This document shows positions 53,202 to 62,595 of a stretch of DNA of 64,000 nucleotides, in pieces. The stretch is taken from positions 496,001-560,000 of the forward strand of contig NZ_JARSBP010000003.1 in assembly GCF_029623955.1 (NCBI RefSeq). Reading direction: 5' to 3'. The stretch's first letter is position 1; each line of letters starts with the position of its first letter. Source of the DNA: Mycobacterium sp. 236(2023) (lineage in GTDB: Bacteria > Actinomycetota > Actinomycetes > Mycobacteriales > Mycobacteriaceae). The position numbers and the translations under genes were made by a program. The notes under the pieces are model-generated. The model did no database searches. It saw nothing but the letters and a program-made list of their open reading frames with translations, and was not told the origin of the DNA.

Positions 53202-55607
53202 ATGGAGACTTCGCGTTGTGTCGGCCGGGTGGGTGCCCTGGCGGTGGCGATGGGTATCGGCGCCGCGGGCTGGGTGTTGTCGGGCACAGCGAACGCGGCA
53301 CCGGCGGACGCCGATTCGTCCAGCAGCGTCGCGGCTGTCAAACACTCTGAGAAGACGTCGGATTCGCAGGGGACGACGGGCTCGGAGTCCGATGATGGTG
53401 CTGACAGCGGTGACGATTCCAATGCCGGCGAGTCGCCGGCCTCCGAGGACGCCGATTCGGGGGAGGCCGAGAGCGACGATGCCGACGACGTGACGTCGAA
53501 GACGTCGCGGAAGTCGACATTCAGCAAGCCGTCGGCAGACCCCGACACCGAGGACACCGAGGACACCGAGGACACCGAGGACACTGAGCTTGCTGGGGAC
53601 ACCGCCGGGGAAGCAGCGGACGAACCCGAACTAGCCGCGCCCGATGTCGAACCGGTGACCGTCGACGTTCCCGAATCCGCACCTCCTGTCGAGACCGAGG
53701 CGGTGTCGGTGTGGCAGCGCATCTTCTCTCCGCAGGCACCGTCGCGCAGTGTCGACGCTCCCGCCGCGCCGGTCGAGTCGCCGCTGCTGTGGGCAGTCCT
53801 GGCCTTCGCGCGTCGACAATTCGACCGGCCGCGCAGCCAGATCGAGAAGTCCGGGGGCGGCGACAGCACCACCGCGCTGGCGGAACCCCCGGTGACCGAC
53901 AGTGGCTCGGCTCCGGGCAGGTCGGCCGGGCCGGTCATCGTGGCTCCGGACGGAACCCTCTACCAGGTGACCTACGACGTGGACCCGGCCACGATGCAGC
54001 CGACGGTGACCAGGGTCAGCATCCTCGACGAGGACGGCAACGTCGTCAGGACCTCGGGCGCGATCACCGGCGTCCCGGTGGAGCAGACCCGTGCCGTGGT
54101 TCGGCAGGACGGCCGGCTCGTGCTGACCACCCACAGGACGTCCACCAACACCACGGTCGTCTCCGTCGTCGACCAGGAGGGTGCGGTCACGCGGCTGGGC
54201 TCGGTCATCGGCCAGCCGTCCGTACCGCTCGAGGTGGGGCCGGACGGTTCGATCTACCTGCAGACCTCCCAATTCCCGACAGGACTGGGTTACCCGGGCG
54301 ACCGGCTCGTGAGGATCTCCCCGACGAACCGGTTACGGACCTACCAGATCGGCAGGGCGGCAAGCCCTGTGACGTTGGCCCCGAATGGCACCGGCTACAT
54401 CTCGGCGAGGTCCTTCTTCGGCACGCAGTCGGTACTGGTCATCAGTTCCTCCGGCACCCCGAGGCGGGTCCTGCTTCCCCGCTCCGATCTGCCCAACGAA
54501 GTCCTGATCGGTGCGGACGGCCGGGGCTACCTCGCGGTGGCGCGCTCGTTCTTCGGCAAGACGTCGACCCGGGTCTACACCTTCACCGGTACGTCCAGCA
54601 CAGTGCGTGAGATCGTCGGCGCCCCAGTCGGTCTCAAGGCAGTGACGGCCGACGGTGTGTACCAGGCGACCTACGACGCCGCGACGGGCACGTCCTCCAT
54701 CTCCAAGATCACCGCGACGACGATCGAGACATCGGACGCCATCAACGGTTCCGTGGTCAACACCATCGCCGTCACCCCCGACGGCACGGTCTACGTGTCG
54801 ATCCACAACCAGACCACCCAGACCGACAGCGTGGCCGTCGTCAGCGCCGGCGGCACCGTCGAGACGGTCGCGATCCCCGGCACGATCGTGCTCGTCGCGC
54901 GGCCGCAGGGCTCGCTGGCAGGTTACGAGGTCGACCCCAACATCGACGACCACGGGTATGTGGCCTATACCTCGGGCGGCACAACGTATCTGGCTGTCCT
55001 CGATCCGGACGGCACCATCGGTCGGACCGTGACGCTGCCCGCGGGGGCATCGATCCGAGACGCGGTGACCTTCGGACCCGACGGGTCGCCCTACCAGGTG
55101 ATCCAGTACCGGAACGCCCAAGACGGGGTCGTGTCATTAGCGGTGATCACGCTGTCCAACGACGCTGTCAGCGGTGCGCAGCCCGGAGCGCCACTGTTGC
55201 CGAACTATCCGCCGCTGCAGTTCGGTCCCGATGGGACGGCTTATCTCGTCACGCAGGAATCGGGTCAGGACCCTGCATTCCACTTCGTCGGAATCGACCG
55301 TGACGGGACCGAGGTGTCCTCCTTGGACGCCACGGGTTTCCTTGTGCCGCAACAGGCGGACTACGTCTTCGCGCAGGAGGCCCTGGCGTTCGGTGCCAAC
55401 GGTACGGCGTACGCGACCCTCCTCGGCGAGAATGCCGGGGTCTGGGCTTTGACACCAGGCGGCGGGACGCAGGTGCTCGACCTCGACCTGAGCCAGGGTG
55501 CGACGGTCGACCCGGTGGTGTTCGGACCCGATGGAACGGCGTACGTGACGGTCTCGGAGTTGGTCGGCGGCGCGTGGGTGACGACGGTGAGGTCATTCAC
55601 ACCGTGA
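53202..55607 (+). CDS. secreted beta-propeller-like surface protein
   Basis: 801 residues from ATG 53202 (GGGGGGA about 7 nt upstream). It starts with VGRVGALAVAMGIG (residues 7-20) in a signal region ending near GTANAA, then a Ser/Asp-rich acidic linker with repeated EDT, then a helix SPLLWAVLAFARRQFDRPRS. The rest is a long series of short repeats, such as APDGTLYQVTY, GPDGSIYLQTS, APNGTGYI, GADGRGYLAVA, TPDGTVYVSI, GPDGTAYLVTQ and GPDGTAYVTV, typical of a beta-propeller. Ligand unknown. Its stop overlaps the start of an FAD oxidoreductase gene by GTGA. Confidence 0.82.
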   Translation: METSRCVGRVGALAVAMGIGAAGWVLSGTANAAPADADSSSSVAAVKHSEKTSDSQGTTGSESDDGADSGDDSNAGESPASEDADSGEAESDDADDVTSKTSRKSTFSKPSADPDTEDTEDTEDTEDTELAGDTAGEAADEPELAAPDVEPVTVDVPESAPPVETEAVSVWQRIFSPQAPSRSVDAPAAPVESPLLWAVLAFARRQFDRPRSQIEKSGGGDSTTALAEPPVTDSGSAPGRSAGPVIVAPDGTLYQVTYDVDPATMQPTVTRVSILDEDGNVVRTSGAITGVPVEQTRAVVRQDGRLVLTTHRTSTNTTVVSVVDQEGAVTRLGSVIGQPSVPLEVGPDGSIYLQTSQFPTGLGYPGDRLVRISPTNRLRTYQIGRAASPVTLAPNGTGYISARSFFGTQSVLVISSSGTPRRVLLPRSDLPNEVLIGADGRGYLAVARSFFGKTSTRVYTFTGTSSTVREIVGAPVGLKAVTADGVYQATYDAATGTSSISKITATTIETSDAINGSVVNTIAVTPDGTVYVSIHNQTTQTDSVAVVSAGGTVETVAIPGTIVLVARPQGSLAGYEVDPNIDDHGYVAYTSGGTTYLAVLDPDGTIGRTVTLPAGASIRDAVTFGPDGSPYQVIQYRNAQDGVVSLAVITLSNDAVSGAQPGAPLLPNYPPLQFGPDGTAYLVTQESGQDPAFHFVGIDRDGTEVSSLDATGFLVPQQADYVFAQEALAFGANGTAYATLLGENAGVWALTPGGGTQVLDLDLSQGATVDPVVFGPDGTAYVTVSELVGGAWVTTVRSFTP
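53544..53588 (+). repeat. five 9-bp repeats encoding Asp-Thr-Glu
   Basis: GACACCGAG is repeated four times, then once as GACACTGAG. The frame is kept, so the repeat encodes (DTE)5 in the acidic linker. It is likely to vary in copy number by slippage between strains. Confidence 0.85.
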
Positions 55608-57334
55608 CGACGGTCGCGATCCTGGGCGGGGGAGTCGGCGGCCTCAGTGCCGCACAGGAACTGGCGGAACGCGGCTTCGCGGTCACCGTGTACGAGGCGC
55701 ATGACGTCTTCGGTGGGAAGGCGCGCTCGATGCCCGTCCCGGGATCGGGTACCGGGACGAATGAAGATCTGCCCGCCGAGCACGGCTTCCGCTTCTTCCC
55801 CGGTTTCTACTGGCACGTCACCGACACCATGAAGCGGATCCCGGCGCGCGGGGCCACCGTCTACGACCGGCTCACGACATGCACCGAAATCCTGATGGCG
55901 CAGGCCGACGGGCGCAACGAGATCATCGCGCCCGCGGGCATTCCGAAATCGTGGGACGCCCTCGTCGACGGGCTGCGGGCGCTGCGCGCGATGGTCTTGG
56001 AGACGGGCATCCCGATGGCCGAGTTCGCTGTCTTCGTGGAACGCATGATCGTCATGATGACCTCGTGTGACGAGCGCCGGCTGGGTGAGTTCGAAGCCCA
56101 GAGCTGGTGGGATTTCGTCGAGGCAGACACAAAGTCGTTGGCTTACAGGAAGTTTCTCGCCACCGGAATGACCCGCACGCTGGTCGCCGCCAAGGCCGAG
56201 GAGATGTCGGCCCGCACCGGCGGGGCGATCCTGTGCCAGCTGATCTTCGACATGCTGCAGCTCGACTCACGGGTCGACAACGTGCTCGACGGTCCGACGA
56301 GCGAGGTGTGGATCGACCCGTGGGTCGAGCATCTGACGAAGTGCGGGGTGACATTCCGTCCAGGCTGCAGAGTTTCGGGCATCGGCTGCGACGGCAGGCG
56401 CATCACCGGCGTCACGGTGACGACGGCTCGCGGTGACGAGAACGTCGACGCCGACTTCTACATCGCGGCGTTGCCCGTCGAGAAGTTCCGGCTCCTGGTG
56501 TCACCCGCGATGCGTGCCGCAGATCCCCGCCTGCAGCTGCTGGGAAAGCTGCAGTGCGACTGGATGACCGGCATCATGTTCTATCTGGACACCGATGTTC
56601 CTCTCGAACACGGGCACGCCATCTTCATCGACTCCGAGTGGGCGCTCACCGCGATCTCACAGAAGCAGTTCTGGCCGGATGTCGACCTCGAACGGCGCGG
56701 AGATGGCAGGGTCGAAGGCATTCTCTCGGTGGATGTTTCGGCATGGGACGTACCCGGACCCGTCACCGGTAAGGTGGCGACAGCGTGCTCGAAAGACGAG
56801 ATCCGCCAGGAGGTGTGGGCACAGCTGGTCGACCACATCGACGACGGCACGCTCGACGAGGCCAACGTGATCGACTGGTTTCTCGATCCGGCCATCGAGT
56901 TTCCCAACCCCGGAGCCGCCACGAACGCCGAACCGCTGCTGATCAACACGAAGTCGTCCTGGGTGAACCGCCCCGATGCCGTCACCGCGATTCCGAATCT
57001 GTTCCTCGCCGCCGATTTCGTCAGGACCCACACCGATCTGGCCACCATGGAAGGCGCCAACGAAGCCGCAAGGGCCGCGGTCAACGGAATCCTGCACGCG
57101 ACCGGGTCGACGCACCGGCGGTGTGGCGTCCGCAAACTGCAAGAGCCGTGGGTGCTTTGGCCCTTCCGGCAACTCGACCGGTTGCGGTGGAAGTTGCGCA
57201 GACCCGCGAAGGCGCCCTTCCGGCTGGATGCCGCGGGGGAGCTCACACCGACCGGCCCGATGGCGCGTGCCTGTCTGGCGGCTGCCCGGATGGGCGGCAA
57301 GGGAACGTTCCTGACCGACGGCGGGCAACGCTGA
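55604..57334 (+). CDS. FAD-dependent oxidoreductase, carotenoid-desaturase/HpnE-like
   Basis: 576 residues from GTG 55604. The Rossmann motif is VAILGGGVGGLSAAQELAER with VYEAHDVFGGKA next. HGFRFFPGFYWHVTDTMKRI and the closing NLFLAADFVRTHTDLATMEG are typical of bacterial phytoene/zeta-carotene desaturase and hydroxysqualene dehydroxylase relatives. It probably dehydrogenates or isomerises a polyisoprenoid or lipid. The substrate is not known. No signal peptide is seen, although the coupled upstream gene is for a secreted protein. A short inverted repeat follows the gene. Confidence 0.85.
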   Translation: MTTVAILGGGVGGLSAAQELAERGFAVTVYEAHDVFGGKARSMPVPGSGTGTNEDLPAEHGFRFFPGFYWHVTDTMKRIPARGATVYDRLTTCTEILMAQADGRNEIIAPAGIPKSWDALVDGLRALRAMVLETGIPMAEFAVFVERMIVMMTSCDERRLGEFEAQSWWDFVEADTKSLAYRKFLATGMTRTLVAAKAEEMSARTGGAILCQLIFDMLQLDSRVDNVLDGPTSEVWIDPWVEHLTKCGVTFRPGCRVSGIGCDGRRITGVTVTTARGDENVDADFYIAALPVEKFRLLVSPAMRAADPRLQLLGKLQCDWMTGIMFYLDTDVPLEHGHAIFIDSEWALTAISQKQFWPDVDLERRGDGRVEGILSVDVSAWDVPGPVTGKVATACSKDEIRQEVWAQLVDHIDDGTLDEANVIDWFLDPAIEFPNPGAATNAEPLLINTKSSWVNRPDAVTAIPNLFLAADFVRTHTDLATMEGANEAARAAVNGILHATGSTHRRCGVRKLQEPWVLWPFRQLDRLRWKLRRPAKAPFRLDAAGELTPTGPMARACLAAARMGGKGTFLTDGGQR

Positions 57335-57335
57335 C

Positions 57336-57384
57336 GCGAGCGAATAACCTTCCCAAGGCAAGCAATCGGGTGCTCGACGCTCGC
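57336..57384 (+). terminator. weak candidate terminator hairpin
   Basis: Arms GCGAGCG (57336-57342) and CGCTCGC (57378-57384) are 35 bp apart. It directly follows the stop of the FAD oxidoreductase. The stem is short and the loop long, so this is a weak call. Confidence 0.25.
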
Positions 57385-57437
57385 CTGATCGACCAATTGG
57401 AAAGCGTGTCTAACCGGTCTGTGCCATCATCGCGAAC

Positions 57438-60224
57438 GTGTCTACCGACGTCCTGGCCCGCGCCGTCGGGAACGAGACGGTGGACCGGTTTCTCGCGATG
57501 GCGCAGATCGGCCCCGCGGCGCTGGTCATCGAAGGCGAAGCAGGCATCGGCAAGACGACGATGTGGTCGGACATCTGCGACGCTGCCCGCGACCGCGGAT
57601 TCCGGATCGCGACGTCACGCCCCGCGCAGGCGGAGTCGGTGTTGGCCTATGCCGCGGTGGCCGACCTGTTGGCCGACGTCGACGGTGAAGCGATCGACGT
57701 CTTGCCCGAGCTGCAGCGCCTGGCGGTCAACCGGGTGTTGTTGCGCGCCGGCTCGGACGGCCCGGCGACCGATCAGCGCGTGGTCGCCGCCGCGATGGGC
57801 GCGCTGCTGGAGACGCTGGCCACCGACACCGCCGTCCTCATTGCGATCGACGACGTGCAGTGGCTGGACCCGTCGAGCAGGGCCGTCCTGACGTTCGTCG
57901 CCCGCAGGTTGACAGGGCGCGTGGGAATTCTCGTCACCGAGCGGTGCGAGGCGCTGCAAGGAACGACGACGTCGTGGCTGAAGCTCGCACGGCCCGAGGA
58001 GATCGCCCGGTTGCGGCTCGGGCCGTTGAGCATCGGAGCGCTCCACGTGCTGCTGATGCGTAAGCTCGGCCGGTCGTTCTCCCGGGCGGTGATGGTCCGC
58101 ATCGCCGAGGTCGCGGGCGGCAACCCGTTCTATTCGCTCGAACTCGCGCGCGCCATGGACGGGCAGCGCCCCGCCACCCAAACCGGACTGCCGAGCACAC
58201 TGGCCGACCTCGTCCGGGTCCGGCTCGGCAGGCTCGACGGCGACGTCCGCGAAATCCTGCTGGCCGTCGCATCGGTCGCGGCGCCGACCGTCGATCTGTT
58301 GGCGCGGCTCAAGAACACGACGGCCGAGCATGTCGTCGGGTTGCTCGAGGATGTCGAGACCGACGGGATCATCGGTATCGACGGAAATCGGGTCCGGTTC
58401 TCGCATCCGCTGCTCGCGCGCGGCATCTACAGCGACGCAACGCCTGCCGACCGTCGCGCCATGCACCGTGCGCTGGCGGTCATCGAGGGCCAGCCCGAGC
58501 TCAAGGCACGTCATCTCGCGATGGCGGCGACGAGCGCCGACGACGCGACGCTGGCCTCGCTGGACGAGGCGGCCGAGACGGCGCGCAGCAGGGGTGCACC
58601 CGCCGCGGCGGCGGAGCTGGTCGAGTTGGCCATCGGACTCGGCGGCGACAAGCCGTGGCGACGACTGAGGGCAGCAGGCGACCATTTCCAGGCAGGTGAC
58701 ACCGGGCGGGCGCGCGTCCTGCTCGAGGAGGTGGCGGGAAACCTGCGGCCCGGCATGCTGCGCGCGATCGCATTCAATCTTCTTGGTGCGCTGTACATCT
58801 ATGACAACCAATTCCTGGAGGCGACGGATCTGCTGACCAAGGCCGTCGACGAGGCGGCCGACGTGCCCGCCGTTGCCGTTCAGGCGTTGATGTCGCTGTC
58901 GTTCGCCCAGGGCATGGGATCGTTCGCCGAGGGCACCTCCGAAGAGGGCCTGTTCGAGATCATGTTGGACAATTCGCGGCGGGCCGTCGAGCTCGCCGAA
59001 AGTGTCGGGATGCCGTCGGTGACGAGCCAGGCGCTCGCGATGTGGGTACACACGTTGTTCATTCACGGACACGGCGTGGACGACGCCGCGCTCGACCGGG
59101 CCTTGGAGCTCGAGGCCGGTGACGACGATGTGGCCATCCCGTTCCGGGCCAGTGCCGTCAACGCGCTCATCCTGGCCTGGACGGGACGCCTGGATGAGGC
59201 GGCGGCCCGCATGCTCGCGGTCCGGGCCAGTTGCGAGGAGCGGGGCTCCGACCGCAACATGATGGCGGTCGCCAGCTACAGCGCGATGATCGAGATGTGG
59301 CGGGGAAACCTCACCGCGGCAGAGTCTTTCGCCGACGAAGGCGTGGAGCGTGCGCAACAGCTCGGCGGCCGCTACGTCGAGATCATCCCGTTGAGTGTGC
59401 GCAGCGTGGTCGCCGCCTATCAGGGCCGCGAGGAGGATGCGCGCTCCGATGCGCACGCTGCGCTCGAGGCTGCGACGGAGTGCGGGGCGACCCGGATGGC
59501 GGACTGGCCGCGGATGACGTTGGGCCTCATCGAGGTATCTCTGGGCAACCATGCCGAGGCGATCGACGCGGTGGCGCCGCTGCTGTCACGTCTGCACATC
59601 GTGCCGGGAACCGAGTTGATGCATTCGTGGTATCTGCCCGATGCGGCCGAAGCCTATGTCGCCCTGGGGAATCTGGATGCAGCGGACGACATCGTCGACG
59701 TCATGGAGCGGAACGGGCGGACGCTCGACAGGCCATGGATGCTGGCGGTGGCGCTTCGGTGCCGGGCCATGTCGCTGGCCGCGCGGGGCGATGTCGAGGC
59801 AGCAGAGGAGGTTGCGCGGCGCGCGATGGCCGAACACGACCGCGTGCCGATGCCCTTCGAGCGGGCGCGAACCCAGTTGCTGCTGGGGCAATTACAGCGT
59901 CGTCGGCGGGTCAAGGACGCCGCCGCCGCGACGCTGCGGGAGGCGCTGGAGGTTTTCGAGTCGATGGGCGCCGCGATCTGGGCCCGGCGCGCGCACGCGG
60001 AGCTCGCCCGAACCAATGTGGGCCGTACCTCCGATCGTGAACTCACACCTTCAGAACAACGCACTGCCGAGTTGGCCGCCGCGGGTATGACCAACCGGGA
60101 CATCGCATCGACGCTGTTCATCAGCCAGAAGACCGTCGAGCACAACCTCGGGCGGGTGTATCGCAAGCTCGGAATCAAGACCAGGGCGGAGCTGGGCCGG
60201 AAAATGGACGGGATCCGCGAGTAG
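57438..60224 (+). CDS. LuxR-family AAA (MalT/STAND-type) transcriptional regulator
   Basis: 928 residues from GTG 57438. N-terminal ATPase with Walker A EGEAGIGKTT (about 32-41) and Walker B VLIAIDDVQWLDPSS, then a large helical TPR-like region (about 370-850) and a C-terminal LuxR helix-turn-helix (LTPSEQRTAELAAAGMTNRD, then FISQKTVEHNLGRVYRKLGI). Such large regulators sense ligands through the TPR region and are ATP-controlled. M. tuberculosis Rv0890c is of the same general type. It may control the neighbouring genes; there is no direct evidence. Confidence 0.88.
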   Translation: MSTDVLARAVGNETVDRFLAMAQIGPAALVIEGEAGIGKTTMWSDICDAARDRGFRIATSRPAQAESVLAYAAVADLLADVDGEAIDVLPELQRLAVNRVLLRAGSDGPATDQRVVAAAMGALLETLATDTAVLIAIDDVQWLDPSSRAVLTFVARRLTGRVGILVTERCEALQGTTTSWLKLARPEEIARLRLGPLSIGALHVLLMRKLGRSFSRAVMVRIAEVAGGNPFYSLELARAMDGQRPATQTGLPSTLADLVRVRLGRLDGDVREILLAVASVAAPTVDLLARLKNTTAEHVVGLLEDVETDGIIGIDGNRVRFSHPLLARGIYSDATPADRRAMHRALAVIEGQPELKARHLAMAATSADDATLASLDEAAETARSRGAPAAAAELVELAIGLGGDKPWRRLRAAGDHFQAGDTGRARVLLEEVAGNLRPGMLRAIAFNLLGALYIYDNQFLEATDLLTKAVDEAADVPAVAVQALMSLSFAQGMGSFAEGTSEEGLFEIMLDNSRRAVELAESVGMPSVTSQALAMWVHTLFIHGHGVDDAALDRALELEAGDDDVAIPFRASAVNALILAWTGRLDEAAARMLAVRASCEERGSDRNMMAVASYSAMIEMWRGNLTAAESFADEGVERAQQLGGRYVEIIPLSVRSVVAAYQGREEDARSDAHAALEAATECGATRMADWPRMTLGLIEVSLGNHAEAIDAVAPLLSRLHIVPGTELMHSWYLPDAAEAYVALGNLDAADDIVDVMERNGRTLDRPWMLAVALRCRAMSLAARGDVEAAEEVARRAMAEHDRVPMPFERARTQLLLGQLQRRRRVKDAAAATLREALEVFESMGAAIWARRAHAELARTNVGRTSDRELTPSEQRTAELAAAGMTNRDIASTLFISQKTVEHNLGRVYRKLGIKTRAELGRKMDGIRE

Positions 60225-60239
60225 TCGCAGGGGGTAGCG

Positions 60240-60611
60240 ATGAGAGAGACGAATCCGGGTCCGCCGGACGACATGGACGACCTGATGGCCGATTCCGATG
60301 CCGCGCTGCAGCGGTTGTGTGCCGCGGTCCAGCGGAGAAGCCCAGAAGTGGACCCTTCCAACGACATTCAGGAAGACGGTGCCCGCTTCTTCATCGCACC
60401 GGCGTCCGCGCCCGGCGCGTCGATCCTCGATGCCATCAGCGCTCTGAGGGTCGCCGTCGTCGGCGCCGCAGATCTGGCCAACGCACGGACGCGGGTGATC
60501 GTCGAGACGATGACCGACGACGGGGCCGACGACTCGATACCGGACCCGGGGGCGTTGTTCCGCCGCGGCGAGCAGACGCTGCGGCGTGTGCTCGGTGACG
60601 TGTTCGACTGA
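60240..60611 (+). CDS. small hypothetical protein behind the LuxR regulator
   Basis: 123 residues, acidic, no signal peptide or membrane segment. The centre (ARFFIAPASAPGASILDAIS, ALRVAVVGAADLANARTRVI) suggests an alpha/beta fold, but I recognise no family. AGGGGG lies about 6 nt before the ATG. It starts 15 nt after the regulator stop and is followed after 19 nt by the DUF5995 gene, so the three are probably one transcript. Confidence 0.6.
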   Translation: MRETNPGPPDDMDDLMADSDAALQRLCAAVQRRSPEVDPSNDIQEDGARFFIAPASAPGASILDAISALRVAVVGAADLANARTRVIVETMTDDGADDSIPDPGALFRRGEQTLRRVLGDVFD

Positions 60612-60630
60612 GCGGGAAGGGATCAGCGAC

Positions 60631-61449
60631 ATGCCGGGACCTCCACCCGCACTCCCCGTGACTCCACTGCCAAAGCTGAAGCAGTGCACGTCGGTCGACG
60701 ACGTCGTCGCGAACTTCGACGTGATCATCGACTGGGCGATCACGGCGAAGAACGGTCTCGGGTATTTTCCGACCGTCTACAAGCGCGCAACGCTCGCAAT
60801 CCGGGACAAAATCGAGCAAGGCGATTACTTCGACGACAACGACCGGATGACCCGGTTCGACATCATCTTCGCGCAACGCTACTTCGACGCACTCAACGCC
60901 TACTTCCACCCGCAGGCGTATGACGCCCCCACGCACACCTGGCAGTGGTGTTTCGACGGGCACGAGTATCCCGAGCCCGATGACCCGATCATGTTGCAGC
61001 ACATGCTGACCGCAGTGAACTCACATGTGAACCTCGACCTCGGGATCGCGGCGGCGATGGCGGCCGGCGACGAACCCATCGCGCGCCTGAAGAAGGACTT
61101 CAACCGCATCAACGACCTGCTGGCCGGGGAGGTCGGGATCTTCCTGGTGACGCTGTCGACGCTGTCGCCGCGCGTGAGGCTGATTCGTCGGCTGCTGTTG
61201 TGCGAGGACGAGATTCTGGGCGAAGTGCTGAAGATCTTCCGGGATCTGGCATGGGCATTCTCCAATCAGATTGCCCAGCAGCCGAAAAGGCGGCGCGACA
61301 ACATCGCCGTCCACGACGCGTGGGCGGGAGTCCTCGGGTCGTACTATCTGCACCCGAGCGACACGGTGCACCGCCTGGTGCGCTGGATCGGCGAGACCGA
61401 GAGTCAGGACGTCGCCACGAACATCAAGGTGCTCGACGGTCGGATCTGA
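60631..61449 (+). CDS. DUF5995 family protein
   Basis: 272 residues from ATG 60631. The mostly helical sequence contains FDVIIDWAITAKNGLGYFPTVYK, DRMTRFDIIFAQRYFDALN, AVNSHVNLDLGIAA and AVHDAWAGVLGSYYLH, the conserved core of DUF5995. The conserved histidines (NSHVNLD) could bind a metal, as in some helical lipid- or heme-related enzymes, but this is unproven. Function unknown. GGAAGGGA lies about 9 nt upstream. It ends 7 bp from the convergent epoxide hydrolase. Confidence 0.72.
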   Translation: MPGPPPALPVTPLPKLKQCTSVDDVVANFDVIIDWAITAKNGLGYFPTVYKRATLAIRDKIEQGDYFDDNDRMTRFDIIFAQRYFDALNAYFHPQAYDAPTHTWQWCFDGHEYPEPDDPIMLQHMLTAVNSHVNLDLGIAAAMAAGDEPIARLKKDFNRINDLLAGEVGIFLVTLSTLSPRVRLIRRLLLCEDEILGEVLKIFRDLAWAFSNQIAQQPKRRRDNIAVHDAWAGVLGSYYLHPSDTVHRLVRWIGETESQDVATNIKVLDGRI

Positions 61450-61456
61450 TTGCAGG

Positions 61457-62563
61457 TCAACGGAAGTCCGCGAAGAATGCCGCCACCTCGTCGACGTAGA
61501 GTTCGGGCTGCTCGAATGCCGCGAAGTGTCCACCGCGCGGCATCGTCGTCCACCGGGTGATGTTGGGGTAGTTGGCCTCGCACCAATGCCTGGGCGAGCG
61601 AAGGATCTCCATCGGGAACGACGCCACCCCGGTGGGTAGCGTGACGGGGCCGCCACCGGTGAAGCTGCCGAAGCTCTCCCAATACAGACGCGCCGACGAC
61701 GCACCGCTGCCGGTGACCCAGTACAGCATCACGTTGTCGAGCAGTTCGTCCTTGGTGAGGACGTTCTCGGGGTGCCCGTCGCAGTCCATCCATGACCAGA
61801 ACTTCTCGACGATCCAGGACAGCTGCCCGACAGGGGAGTCGACCAGGCCGTAGCCGAGCGTCTGCGGGCGCGTCGACTGCTGTTTGGAGTACCCCGAATC
61901 CCATTGGCGGTAGTAGCCGAGACGTTCCAGTGCGGCGAGTTCGTCGGCGCTGGGGTCGGACAGGTTCTTCGGGGGCCGTCCCATCGGCATGTTCGTGTGG
62001 ATCGCTACGCAGTTCCCTACATTGCGACCGATCTGTGTGGTGACGGCGGCTCCCCAGTCGCCGCCCTGTGCGCCGTAGCGCCGGTAGCCCAATCGCCCCA
62101 TCAATGTCTCCCACGCCTGCGCGATCCGGCCGACACCCCACCCGGTGGCCGTCGGCTTGCCCGAGAAGCCGTACCCGGGAAGGGACGGGCACACCACGTC
62201 GAAGCCCGCGTCGCTGAGCGGTTCGATGACCTTGCCGAACTCGACGATGGACCCGGGCCAGCCATGGGTGATGATCAACGGGAACGCGTCGTCGCGCCCG
62301 CAGCGCTGGTGCACGAAGTGGATGTCGAGGCCGTCGATCTCGGTGGTGAAGTGGTCGAAGCGGTTCAGCGCGGCCTCGCGGGAGCGCCAGTCGTATTGGT
62401 CGGCCCAGTACTCGGCGAGCTCAAGCGTGTACGCCAGGGGGATGCCCTGGCTCCAGTCGTCGACACATTCCGGTTCCGGCCAGCGGGTCCGCCTGAGGCG
62501 GTCGGCGAGATCATCCAGCACGTCAGCGGGGACGTCGATCGTGAACGGCTGAATGGCGACCAT
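61457..62563 (-). CDS. epoxide hydrolase (EHN/alpha-beta hydrolase)
   Basis: 368 residues from ATG 62563. The N-terminal EHN domain (IQPFTIDVPADVLDDLADRL, YWADQYDWRSREAALNRFDH) is followed by an alpha/beta hydrolase with oxyanion loop HGWPGS (100-105), nucleophile D169 in GAQGGDWGAA, and the histidine in RGGHFAAFEQP. It should open epoxide rings by a covalent ester intermediate. Relatives in mycobacteria act on lipids and xenobiotics; the substrate is open. An ATG at 62578 is also in frame. Divergent from a small membrane-protein gene. Confidence 0.9.
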   Translation of the reverse strand: MVAIQPFTIDVPADVLDDLADRLRRTRWPEPECVDDWSQGIPLAYTLELAEYWADQYDWRSREAALNRFDHFTTEIDGLDIHFVHQRCGRDDAFPLIITHGWPGSIVEFGKVIEPLSDAGFDVVCPSLPGYGFSGKPTATGWGVGRIAQAWETLMGRLGYRRYGAQGGDWGAAVTTQIGRNVGNCVAIHTNMPMGRPPKNLSDPSADELAALERLGYYRQWDSGYSKQQSTRPQTLGYGLVDSPVGQLSWIVEKFWSWMDCDGHPENVLTKDELLDNVMLYWVTGSGASSARLYWESFGSFTGGGPVTLPTGVASFPMEILRSPRHWCEANYPNITRWTTMPRGGHFAAFEQPELYVDEVAAFFADFR

Positions 62564-62595
62564 GGCCCATCCTGGCATTTGGATAATCGGACAGT

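Noticed and set aside
57615..59552. About 645-codon minus-strand frame opposite the LuxR regulator
   Set aside because: Antisense shadow; the plus strand carries Walker and helix-turn-helix motifs.
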